Source: Nannobrachium achirus (taxonomy: Eukaryota > Chordata > Actinopteri > Myctophiformes > Myctophidae). From it: a stretch of DNA of 64,000 nucleotides. Positions 55,801 to 64,000 of this stretch are shown one piece after another (the stretch's first letter is position 1; the number at the start of each line of letters is the position of its first letter). Below the pieces are notes generated by a model. That model was not told where the DNA came from. It made no database searches and was given only the letters and a program-made list of their open reading frames with translations. A program made the translations under genes and the position numbers. The stretch covers positions 56,281,331-56,345,330 of the forward strand of contig OY997642.1 in the NCBI GenBank assembly GCA_963921795.1, written 5' to 3'.

Positions 55801-58052
55801 AGTTCAAGCATAAAATAATGGTTAAAGGGGAAGACCACCCATTTTCAATATTGAAATATGTCATTAATATACCTTAGAGGAGTTGTGTGGAAATAAAAAA
55901 AAGTTCCCCCCAGTAATAATGTATTCCCGGACTAAATGTGTTAACAATTCACCACAGCAAAGCCTTTAGACTGTCCTTTGTCTTCCAGGATGGAATGTTC
56001 ACCCTAGGACTGTCTGGAGATGGACAAATTATTGTTTCATGTCCACCGCCGTCAAAACCCACACAGAGTCCAGCGGAGAGTCCAAACCAGCAAGATCCTA
56101 ACGAGGGAGGTTCCCCCTCTTACCCATGGAGCCAACATCCAGATCCTCCCACTCCCGCTCCTCCCCAGGATCCCAAGACCCCGATACCCGGTGGCCAGGA
56201 GCCAGTTTACCCACAGTACCCTGGGCCCGGGGTGCCTGACCATCCCCCTCAAACTTGGGGGCCAGAAGACGGCAACCCACAACATCCTTACTACCCGTAT
56301 CCATACGAGCCTGACAGTCTTCCTCTTCCTCCTGATGAGAAACCTGCTACACCTGCTCCAGATACCCATCCACCTCTGGTCCCTGAGCAGCAGCCACAGC
56401 CAATCTACCCGTATCCATTTGATCCTCAACAACCAACTTATGAAACTGCACCCTATCCCCCTGGACAAGGGCAAGGACCGTTCCCATATCCATACCCATA
56501 TCCATTACCTGTATATCCTCCATCTGAGCCTATAGGTCCTGAGAAACCGGCACAACATCCGCAGCCTCCAGTAACCATTCCTGGTGGCCAAGTCCATGAA
56601 CCATTTAATCACTTTTTCGATTTTTGGCCAGGTGCTGGTCCAGGTTCCGAACACGGATGGCAAGGACCATTCGTCCAACCAGAGGGATCCGAGACTGAAG
56701 ACCCTAGCGATCGGTCCGATCTTTCCGATCCGATTCCGATTCCAGAAAACACATCTCCAGATGGAGATACACAACCCGGACCATTATACGAAGACTTTGC
56801 TCCCCCGCCAGCGCCACCAGAAGATACCCCAGGCGATAAAGACCAAGAGCAGCCTCCTTCCTACCAGTGTCCTTATTGGAAACCTGCAGAACCTCCAGTG
56901 GATCCGACGCCTGATAGCCAAGTTGACGGACCCGTTGATCCCGAGTACTTCTATCCTGAGCCACCGAAGTATCCAGGTTCATGGTATCCTATCCTTGACC
57001 CAAATGCTCCCGGTGGGCAACCGTACCCACCTTTGCCAGGGACTGATTCCTCCCCCAACCTGCCATCAGCAGAAACCCAGCCTCCAGTTGCAGATCCAAC
57101 CCAGCCTCCAGTTGCAGATCCCGCTCCACCATTTCCTCAATCTGGGGTTGCTTACAATTCTCCTGTTCTTTGCCCTGAGAATTGTAGATCTGGATTCTCT
57201 TATTGCTGTCCCTCAATCTCTTACCATCAACATTACCACCATTTTGTTCCCTCAGACACCAGGACAAACACCTCAACAGACACGGGTGTCAAATCTGCAT
57301 TGAAAAATTCGAAAGATCTTTTTGAAGCCTACTTGAGTCAGATTGCAGAAACCCAGCCTTCTGACCAACCAGAAAGAAACCCTGTTGCGCTACCTGCCAG
57401 TTATCCCGTCAAGCTTACGTCGGAGCCTGAACCGCCAGGTCAACCTTATGTTTGGCCTGGTGGTTCCCAATATCCGCAGTGGTTATATGGGCCTCATCCT
57501 GCACGATGGTGGGAGAATCTGCAGCCCTCAGATAGTGGGTTGCCAACCAGCGAAAATAGTGACTCTTCAGAAACTCAAAAACCTATGAAAAGATATAGAA
57601 AATCTTCAAAACATGAACATACAGTGGATTCAAATTCTCAGCCAAATGACTATGTATTGCTTGACCATGGCCCACCAGGTGGTAATCACCCGACGACGTC
57701 CCCTAATTCACCCGCATTGCCCCAAAAATCATCTTTCAGTCCCTCCCATAGATCTTTAAAACCTGAACTGCCAGAGTCATCTAAGGATGACCAGAAGCCC
57801 AGTACACAATCGGGCTGGAGCCCAAGTGCTCCAGCACAGGACTCTGGTCAGCCATCTCAAACACAAGACTCTGAAGCTCACCACCAAAGGGTATGTTTTG
57901 AATTTCTGTTGTGAACAAAACCTTCTGAGTAACAGGTTAAGGTGTAATATAAGCCCATTTCTTGTCTTTTGCAGGTCAGAAAGAAAGCAGACATTGAGGC
58001 GTTCATCCAAAGGAGAGGCGGTCGCTATCTTTTTATGGGGAATAAATCGTAG
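49837..58052 (+). CDS. Secreted ZP-N-like protein with a giant proline-rich exon
   Basis: Seven exons join in frame to 956 residues: 49837-50155, 51636-51809, 53244-53365, 54544-54703, 55254-55369, 55989-57890, 57975-58052. All introns have GT/AG ends. The protein begins with a signal-peptide-like segment (FLCFVFFVAVSSLFCH) and a Ser/Lys-rich linker. Residues about 107-310 carry regularly spaced cysteines in ZP-N-like strings: VTCTPESMKLMV, CGYSL, DGCFVTQE, YVLPLQWCGLPVRMSCP, STCGFSVVTHSEGVVI. Egg-coat ZP proteins have the same order. About 380 residues of Pro/Tyr/Gln-rich repeats (YPYPYE, PPVADPTQ) follow, then a compact CPENC...YCCPS and HQHYHHF motif near residue 690, a Ser-rich tail, and a basic end (RKKADIEAFIQRRGG). 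No ZP-C domain, furin site or membrane anchor is seen. I do not recognise the gene; an egg-coat or extracellular-matrix role is inference. Confidence 0.85.
50165..50575. mobile_element. Family S repeat with H1 in intron 1 of the ZP-N-like gene
   Basis: Starts ACAGTGGTGGGGAAAAGTAG and ends AGTTATTTTACACCACTG. An H1 with a small loop lies at 50296-50355 (ATCTACACGCTCACAGCATTG). It begins only 10 bp after the donor of exon 1. Confidence 0.8.
50655..51130. mobile_element. Second family S repeat with H1 in the same intron
   Basis: AGTGGTGGAAAGTCAAGTGG to TTGCGGTATTGATACAGG, in the opposite orientation to the previous copy. H1 at 50911-50963 (ATCTACAAGCTCACATTGCA). Confidence 0.78.
51155..51620. 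mobile_element. LINE 3' end ending just before the exon 2 acceptor
   Basis: AGATCTCAACCTGAGACCC, AAGGCCTTTTTAACC and the tail AAGCACTTTGTAATGTTTTA, GGTGCTATATAAATAAAGTTG are the 3' end of a fish non-LTR (L2/RTE-like) element. It is split by the TTAA MITE at 51381-51574. The tail stops about 15 bp before the exon begins at 51636. Confidence 0.75.
51381..51574. mobile_element. TTAA-target MITE (piggyBac type) nested in a LINE tail
   Basis: Left end TTAAGGCCCACTTCACCTCT and right end AGGTGAAGTGGCCCTTTAA. About 30 bp at the ends are inverted (CTCTGGGACAACCCGATCTT). TTAA occurs exactly at both ends (51381-51384 and 51571-51574). A small inner palindrome TGCATTTTGCATCACTAG is near 51515. Confidence 0.9.
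51869..52288. mobile_element. Complete family F hAT MITE with reduced H1
   Basis: Ends CAGGGGTCTTCAATG and CTGTTGAAGACCCTTG with a perfect 8-bp duplication GCCTAAAC (51861-51868, 52289-52296). The H1 at 52119-52162 lacks its centre and the outer right arm. Lies in intron 2 of the ZP-N-like gene. Just after it, a 67-bp tandem duplication (GGGCACTAGGGACATCTGGG at 52315 and 52373) is visible. Confidence 0.94.
52762..53165. mobile_element. Complete family C hAT MITE with near-perfect H1
   Basis: Ends CCGTGGTTCTCAACCGG and AAAAGGTTGAGAACGACTG; flanks TCCTAAAG and CCCTAAAG match at 7 of 8. H1 at 52978-53055: ACATGCTCACAACGCCTCG / TGAGGCGTTGTGAGCATGT. It ends about 80 bp before exon 3. Confidence 0.92.
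53659..54493. mobile_element. Family E MITE split by an H1-bearing insertion
   Basis: Ends AAAGGACAACTTTGTTTTTT and AACAAAGTTGTCCTTTT. Compared with 10167-10623, about 375 bp (53920-54295) are inserted inside. The insert holds an H1 at 54106-54188 with the extended stem GTAGCAAAAATAGC / GCTATTTTTGCTAC and the inner arm TCAAAACGTGTCGC. The element stops about 50 bp before exon 4. Confidence 0.8.
54715..55138. mobile_element. Complete family D hAT MITE next to a splice donor, with H1
   Basis: Ends TAGGGCTGTCACAATTATTA and ATCGTGACAGCCCTA, with a perfect 8-bp duplication AGTGCAAG (54707-54714, 55139-55146). The left copy of the duplication overlaps the donor of exon 4 (GTAAGTGCAAG from 54704). 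The H1 at 54820-54927 has a duplicated right arm. Confidence 0.95.
55157..55202. repeat. (GT)n microsatellite
   Basis: Two GT runs split by GC, in intron 4. Confidence 0.92.
55418..55832. mobile_element. Family A MITE with two H1 copies
   Basis: Left block TTAACCCATAAGACCTGG, a reduced H1 at 55453-55492, the hAT-like block TTTTGCTTCTGGGGGTCCC, a poly-G run at 55592-55619, and a full H1 at 55722-55800 (centre GCGTGGCACTCGGTGCTGCG). It ends CATAAAATAATGGTTAA. Lies in intron 5 of the ZP-N-like gene. Confidence 0.75.
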
Positions 58053-58299
58053 TAAATGAACAACCTGTATTGTGTTTTCTTTCGTTGGGTGCATTAATGC
58101 CGTTTAACATTTGATTGTTTATGGTGGACCGGGTGGGGTTTGGAGCAAAAAAATAGTTTGAACACAAACGTCCTCTCAGACGTCCTCTTTGATGTGGTGT
58201 GACCAAATTTCTTCAAAGCTAATGTTTTGATCATGGTTCATGAACCCCTATTCTAACTCTACAAGCTTTGAATCTGGAGGTTTGAGGTCATGCAATGTT

Positions 58300-58620
58300 A
58301 CAACTACCCTCCTAGACCTAGATCCTTACCCGGACCACACCAAGTAAGCCTTGCCGAGCCATGAGGCCCATAGAGCAGGAGCTTATCTCCTGTTTCTGTA
58401 GCGTGAGGCAGCTTGATGTACAAGTACAACCCCCTGGACATGGCGCTAGTATGTCGCAAGTGACTTAGTCCAGTCCAACTCTTGATGCTGAGTGCCAAGC
58501 AGGGAGGCACTGCATGGGTCCCATTACAGTATTTACAGTATTTGGTATGACACCGCTGGGAATCGAACCCAACCTCCCAGTCTCAGTCACTCTAACCACA
58601 TGGCCACTGAGCTGATTTGA
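58300..58620 (-). mobile_element. tRNA-derived SINE
   Basis: Read on the minus strand: a box A-like CAGTGGCCATGTGGTTAGAG, a box B-like GGTTCGATTCCCAGC, then TGCCTCCCTGCTTGGCACTC and AGCATCAAGAGTTGG, the order of a common fish SINE. It lies 250 bp after the stop of the ZP-N-like gene. Confidence 0.82.
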
Positions 58621-60200
58621 CCGAACCAAATCCATACTTAAACTTAATCATCTCCAGTGTGTAAACGCAAACATTTTACTGTATGTGAACTTGAGTCCCT
58701 TTGCTTCAGTCTTTTCATGCAATGCATCATGATTGGCTAGTTGAGGAGCCAGTACCAATGTCTTATTTTATTTACCTAGTCTTGCACTTGTATTTATTTT
58801 TTCCCGGAGAGAATTGTAACAAAGGTACAGTACACTGTCCTTAAGTGTTTACCCTGGATACATGAACTTCAGAGCTAGTGGTCCATGAACATTGGCCTCT
58901 TAATGTAAATAAGTTGGCTCATGGTGCTATTTACCCAAATCAGAAACTGTCAGTCTTTTTGAGTTTCAAAAGGTTTCATTATACCTAGAAATGCAATGCT
59001 ATTGCATTAAATTACTTCAGCTGAGGGGGAAAAGGCTGCTGTATATTTGGAAACTTAAAATTAATTCCAATCTGGATTTAAAACTGAATCCACAGTCATC
59101 TTCATGCTGTGTAAATGATTTGGGATCTCAGTAAAAATGCCATTTTAGCTACAAACATGCTTGAAGGTTCATAGGCAAACAATTATTCTGCCCAGTACCT
59201 TGCATTGACCCTGCATGAACTGAACGAACCGAATGAACTTGATGTTTTTGGAACTGTCCACAAGGATGGCCTAGTCCAATCTTTGGCAAATGCCCCTGCA
59301 TGTGTTTTGCAATTGACCTTAAAAGATGGCATGAATGATTCAACACTGGTACACAGAAGCTATGCTTTGCAAAGACATGAGGCCTCATGTAACCTGTAAA
59401 AAATACATTAACCTGAACGGGGTGAAAAAAGAAAACGGTTATTTTTATGAAGCCTAAGGGCCGATTCACACTCCACTTTTAGGGACCAATTTATTTAGGT
59501 TCGGCTCTGTCCAAACTACAATATGACATAATTCAGAGGGTTTGGGGAGGGCGGTTACCATCAATAATTTGGCTGTTCGGTGCCACCGAGATGTTGACTC
59601 CCCGGAGTATGAATCGGCCCAAAGAATCCAATGAATCACTTTCTTTTTTTGTTAAAGGAGTGGTGCAACCAGAAAAAAATTACCATGGAGCTTTGAATTC
59701 TTGGAGATTTGTTTTAGTTTTTGTCGCAATCCTGAGCAAATTATTTGACCGGGTCATCGGTCGATAGGAGGCTCGCATCAAATTATTGGCTTAGGAATGC
59801 AAAAAAAAGAAAAAAAAGAAATTGCCACAAATTCAAGGCTTCATTGGGTTTGGTAGATTTTTTTTTTTTTTAATTAAAATAAAGCATTAGTGAGGAACAA
59901 TTTTATGAAGATGGGTTGAAACTCGGTGAAGTGGTCACATTTTGTTTTACAATGCACCTTAATACCACACCAAGGCCTATACCCTAATACTGTACATTTG
60001 GCTTTAATCACTTTCAACCTGGCGTGTCTGTTTTGGGAATGCCATGATGGTTGAAGACAGGTTTACATTATCAAGCATTTTCAGAAGTTTCTAAAAAAAA
60101 ATGGCAGATGTACAAACTTGGCTATTTTCGTTAATAGAAGTATATAGGGCTTATAAGTGGTGGACTCATGAGCATGCATGAACAGCAGTGTGGTTTGTAC
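58621..60200. other. Intergenic sequence between converging genes
   Basis: Unique-looking AT-rich sequence, including long A/T runs at 59805-59822 and 59860-59872. A degenerate H1 (GGCAGATGTACAAACTTGGC) is at 60095-60131. No exon recognised. Confidence 0.5.
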
Positions 60201-60204
60201 TATC

Positions 60205-60210
60205 TTTATT
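60205..60210 (-). terminator. ahsg: ahsg poly-A signal
   Basis: TTTATT on the plus strand reads AATAAA on the minus strand, about 215 bp after the ahsg stop codon. It is the first such signal downstream. Confidence 0.6.
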
Positions 60211-60422
60211 AGTCATACATTTCAAACCGTTTTGAAGCAATACACAACATTGCTGTGCATTATTTGCTGATTTTATTGTATAGCACCAACGGAAGAGAAT
60301 GGCACACCTGTGCCTAGCAGTCAGGCAGGCACCTATTTATCTATAGCAGGGATTACACTCCTGCAAACACACTTAACACAGTCTGTAGTTGTGTTGCCTC
60401 TTGAAGGGCCTGAACTCTGGTT

Positions 60423-63220
60423 CTAATCGAAGTATCTAATCCTCCCGGGGCACAGTGGCACTAGATTAATGGGTACCGCCGGCATAGCAGCAGGGACGTC
60501 CAAAGCCGCGTCGGCTAGCTCTTCATCATCGTGTGCCTCTCTCTTCACCATCACGGCAGGGGCCTCGAGGCTTTTGCTGATAGAGGCACTGGCTGTCGAG
60601 TCATCTGCAGGAGCAGGCTCCGCTGCGGCCCCGGGGTCCGCCGCAGCCGGAGCAAGGTCGACCGCAGCCGGAGCGAGGTCGACCGCGGCTGCAGCGGGGT
60701 CGGCAGCCGGGGCCACAGGCACCGCTGGGGCCAGGGGCACCGCCGGGACCACATTCACGGCTGGGGCCACGGGCACCACCTCAAGGGACTCGGGTGACTC
60801 CCCGGACACGGACAGGAGGAGGGTCTGGGCCGGGTTGTGCAGGGCGGTGAGCTTGTGGTGCCGCAGGCCGTGCTTGGCCGTCAGGGTGGCCGTGTGGGCG
60901 GGGAAGGCCGGGGCCGCCGGAGGGACGTGGGCAACGGTGTTGTTGGCGTCCATGACGGGAATCTGCAGAGCGAGGAAGCAATTGTGAAAAGAGACCAAAG
61001 TATAAATTGAGCATACATCTGTGTCAAAAATATCAGATCTATAAACTCACAACGCGTCTCATCCGTGACGTGTTGTGAGCTTATCGTCATATTCCCGGAT
61101 TGTAAATGCAACACCTGGGATTCAAATCCAGGTCTACTGCGGGACAGTGGCACACTAAAGCCAGACATCTTATCCACTCGCTTAAATGGGAATCCCCTAA
61201 CCTCGCCTACCAGGCTTTCTGGGGGAAAGCCTGGTGTTCGTTCACTACAGGCTGTTTGGTTTCCGCCTAAAGTGCGGAAACCACTAGAAGAAGCGGCGTC
61301 GCTTTGATTTGGTTCCCCCCGTTTGTTTCCCCAATCCCTTTTAAAATGCCCGAGTAGCCTTGCGTTGTCTTGCCAGTTGCTACGAGTTGGACTAAAAGAT
61401 GCATATACCAAACGAATCTTTCAAAAGCAAAACTGCTCCACATCAAGGAGTTTATTAGGTAGGCCCTAAAAGTATGTCTTTGGGGAATCATTTTGGGTTA
61501 AAACTGAATCCGGTTTGATAGTTCCGGCAAATTGTAGTCCTTTGAGGACTACAACATGACGTGTTGTGATCCCAGGCTAGGAATCCCCCTTGGCCGGGGG
61601 GGAAATTAAGCTTTAGGGTTTCAGGCAGAGGCTCTGAGACACTCTGGTATACAATAATATGATTTATATATGGTCTGATGCTTTTGTAAATAATGCTATT
61701 GTCGCTAGTCTATATTCATGTATGCAATATACTTAGGCCTACCTTCTCATATATTTGAGCTCATGATATTGTAGATGTTGATCATATTTTGTGCTAGTTT
61801 CTATTAATGTGTCACTAGGTTTGGTGATGGGTGTGCGCTTTGATTGAATTACTGGATGTAGCCAATGGACAGGGAGTCAGGGGCCAACCGACAGGTGTTA
61901 GCCCATAAATGTTTGGTGGTCACTGTAATGAAAGTCGTTCATTAGCAAATCACTCTGTTTTTACATTCAAATTACATTGCAAAAGAGTTGCTGACTGTTC
62001 TTTCAAACTGAAAATGGGGAAAGGACAATTCTTTTCCCCAGCATTTCCTATTTTTGGCATGTCATTAGGCAATGGGTGAAGATTCTCAAAAATAGCCTAG
62101 GCCTATGCTTAATTTATTGTTGCATCGCTAGTGGTTCTAAAAACATTTTCATGTCAAGGACACCCAAATGTGTTAATATTCTAAGTATAAACCAGGGTTC
62201 GAGTAATTAAATGAATTTCTAATTCTGCTGTGGACCCCCTGGAACTCCTCCAAGATGCCCTGGGGGGCCCCGGACCCAATTTTTAGAACCACTGACATTG
62301 CAACGTGTCTTGCAGATAGGCTATTGTCATTGTATCAGGTAGTGTCAGGCTAATCTTACCAGAGTGGGGAACATCTTGCAGTTCACTGCGTGTCCAGCGT
62401 TCAGACCTTTTGCGCTACAAAAGCCACGTTGCTGATGGAGAAAGGAAGGAAAAGTCATCCTCTTTACCTTTGATCACTTACATCTTTTATCACTATATTG
62501 ATGAAAACCATTGGTATTTTGTGAGCTGGTTCTGTAGGGCTGTCAATTTGTACAATATTCAAACCTAAAGGATTTCAGCAAATTATATCTGAATGTTTTC
62601 CTCTGTTATTCTTTAGCAAAAACATTTCATCCTCTTCAAGAACTTTTTTTATTCAAGATACATAAACCATGTGTACTTACTGCCATTGCATCATGGCTGG
62701 GGACACAGTCATCACCAGTGCAGTTGGCCTCTACAATGAGAAACTCTGCTGCATACATGGGTCCACCACTCACTACCTGTAACATAGAGTTGAAACACCT
62801 TTGTAATACCAACAGATCCATTCCTATTGAAGTAAGGACATTAGAAGAAGAATACAATTTCAAATAACCTTTTTATTTTATATTCTATCATCCAAATAGG
62901 TCTGTTTATGGACAGGCTTAGGCCTACCTGTGACGACATCCTCCCAACCTCCGCCACAGCAAACGTCGCGCCGACTGTGTTGTTGTTTAAGGTGACCAGA
63001 GAGGCTCCGACAAAGTCCAGGCCGACGGTGTCATTCAAGGGAAGCAGCGCAGCGCAGCCCAGGCAAAGATCCTCTGTAGACTCTGCATGTCACCAGGGCA
63101 GGGGAGGCATAAGCGCACGTGAGTGCACGCGGGGTTGTGCATGTGTGTGTTTTACTATGTACAGTATGTGAAGGACAAAAGTCAAAATAAGTAGGCCTAA
63201 AGTAGAAATTGAGAAATATA

Positions 63221-63302
<82 letters not shown>

Positions 63303-63386
63303 ACCTTCTGTTTTGCACTTGAATGCCTGTACAGACATTACGCCAGCCGTGTTTTTCAGAATCACATCACAGTCTCCTTCAACTGA
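60423..63386 (-). CDS. ahsg: Alpha-2-HS-glycoprotein (fetuin-A), last five exons
   Basis: Fetuin-A is a liver-secreted plasma glycoprotein of the cystatin superfamily that binds calcium phosphate and prevents ectopic mineralisation. Exons on the minus strand: 63386-63305, 63082-62928, 62776-62681, 62431-62360, 60962-60423. All joins keep frame and give 314 residues. The family match is strong: SVEGDCDVILKNTAGVMSV, then CLGCAALLPLNDT (human CPLLAPLNDT), VVSGGPMYAAEFLIVEANC, GFCSAK...AVNCKMF and the terminal CPGRIRYFD (human CPGRIRHFKV). These form the second cystatin-like domain and the carboxy tail. The tail exon is Ala/Pro-rich with VDLAPAA repeats. The amino-terminal exons (signal peptide, first cystatin domain) were not found in 63390-64000 and must lie beyond the right edge. 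Teleosts can carry more than one ahsg copy, so which paralogue this is remains open. Confidence 0.93.
61025..61096. repeat. H1 copy in ahsg intron
   Basis: AAAAATATCAGATCTATAAAC, inner arms TCACAACGCGTC / GACGTGTTGTGAGC, then the truncated right arm TTATCGTC. Diverged but paired. Confidence 0.75.
61097..62128. other. ahsg intron sequence, nothing recognised
   Basis: A short inverted pair around 61215-61285 (TTTCTGGGGGAAAGCC, TTTCCGCC...GCGGAAACC) and a (possibly tRNA-like) ATTCAAATCCAGGTC at 61112. No gene called. Confidence 0.4.
62129..62294. mobile_element. Short hAT-like MITE without H1
   Basis: Ends TAGTGGTTCTAAAAAC and ATTTTTAGAACCACTG with GGACACCC and GGACCCAA blocks. No target duplication was found. 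Lies in the ahsg intron upstream of the last exon. Confidence 0.7.
63222..63298. repeat. (GT)n microsatellite
   Basis: About 38 GT units inside an ahsg intron, ending 7 bp before the donor of the exon at 63305. Confidence 0.95.
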
Positions 63387-63494
63387 CTGGAAAGACACAA
63401 CAAATTAATACACGCAGAACTGATTAATGTGTACCATTCTCCTCTTGGATTGTTATACTTGTATTATATCTATGTTATATACTGTATGTGTATT

Positions 63495-63770
63495 TCAACT
63501 CAATTCAATTAAATTCAAATGAGCTTTATTGGCATGAGAAAACATACGTTTGCATTGCCAAAGCAAGTGTCAAAATATTTTAAAAACTGTTGAAAGGGGG
63601 GGAACATCCAGTTGGAGGGGGTACAGCATTGTCAGAGCTACTGTATGTCACATTTTGTCATTATATACATGTTTACATACAGGGTATAAAGCTTTTTGGA
63701 ACAAATAGCATCAATCTTTTGCAGTCACTTTGAGACAAAAAGCTGCATTTTCCTGGATTTTAAGTAGTAG
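63495..63770. mobile_element. Non-LTR retroelement 3' end fragment
   Basis: CAACTCAATTCAATTAAATT, TGAGCTTTATTGGCATGAG and TTGCATTGCCAAAGCAAGTG form a familiar fish LINE-tail sequence in reverse orientation. The remaining bases to 64000 hold nothing recognised. Confidence 0.6.
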
Positions 63771-64000
63771 TACAAAAGAAAACTCTGATTTAAAATGTGT
63801 TTAAAGGTAGCAGCCCTGTTTATATGTGCAGTTGGTCTAGAGGTCTATATTTCAACTCAGTCACACCATGTGCCTACAGTATGTCTAGTGCTGGTCTCCA
63901 TGTCTAGACATTTCAGGCTCTATTATGATCCAGGTCTTATGCCTTATGCCTTAACTTCTTTGCCTTTTTTATATATATTTTGAAAAACATTTTTAAATAC

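Noticed and set aside
56584-57303. 239-codon overlapping frame within the proline-rich exon
   Set aside because: Frame shadow of repetitive Pro-rich coding sequence; the main frame joins cleanly with flanking exons.

Overview
This window is vertebrate nuclear DNA, almost certainly from a teleost fish. It has spliced genes with GT/AG introns, very long (CA)n microsatellites, tRNA-derived SINEs of the fish type, and many short non-autonomous DNA transposons. No bacterial, organellar or CRISPR features are visible, and no intact transposase was found.

There are four host genes. (1) tsc22d2, minus strand: only the large first coding exon (35200-37049) is present. The leucine-zipper exons were not found, so positions 1-35199 are most simply read as its giant first intron. 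(2) pfn2 (profilin-2), plus strand, 40845-44680: three coding positions, the last with two alternative 98-bp exons giving two 140-residue isoforms. (3) A secreted protein gene, plus strand, 49837-58052: seven exons and 956 residues, with a cysteine-bearing ZP-N-like region and a huge proline-rich exon. (4) The 3' part of an ahsg (fetuin-A) gene, minus strand, 60423-63386: five exons, with the 5' exons beyond the right edge. The tsc22d2-pfn2 pair matches the human chromosome 3q25 arrangement, and ahsg is at 3q27 in human.

Positions 1-35200 and the introns and spacers from 46.5 to 56 kb are a dense mosaic of nested miniature elements. Many are proven hAT-type insertions by exact or near-exact 8-bp target duplications (for example 7092-7465, 10933-11342, 22238-22632, 25264-25695, 26753-27201, 31496-31969, 46595-46935, 51869-52288, 54715-55138). 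Others carry TTAA or probable TA targets.

The most striking signal is a short palindrome, called H1 here. Its left arm reads about GCAGATCTACAAGCTCACA, its right arm is the reverse complement, and its centre is GC-rich, variable and self-complementary. About 45 more or less complete copies and a dozen half copies occur in this one window, inside at least eight unrelated repeat families. The outer flanks and the centre change from family to family, yet they still pair across the hairpin. A second palindrome, H2 (core AACCAAATGGACCCTTA), behaves similarly on a smaller scale and has been amplified into a 46-bp minisatellite at 18.24-18.94 kb. H1 is the best candidate for something undescribed: a hairpin cassette shared by otherwise unrelated MITEs.
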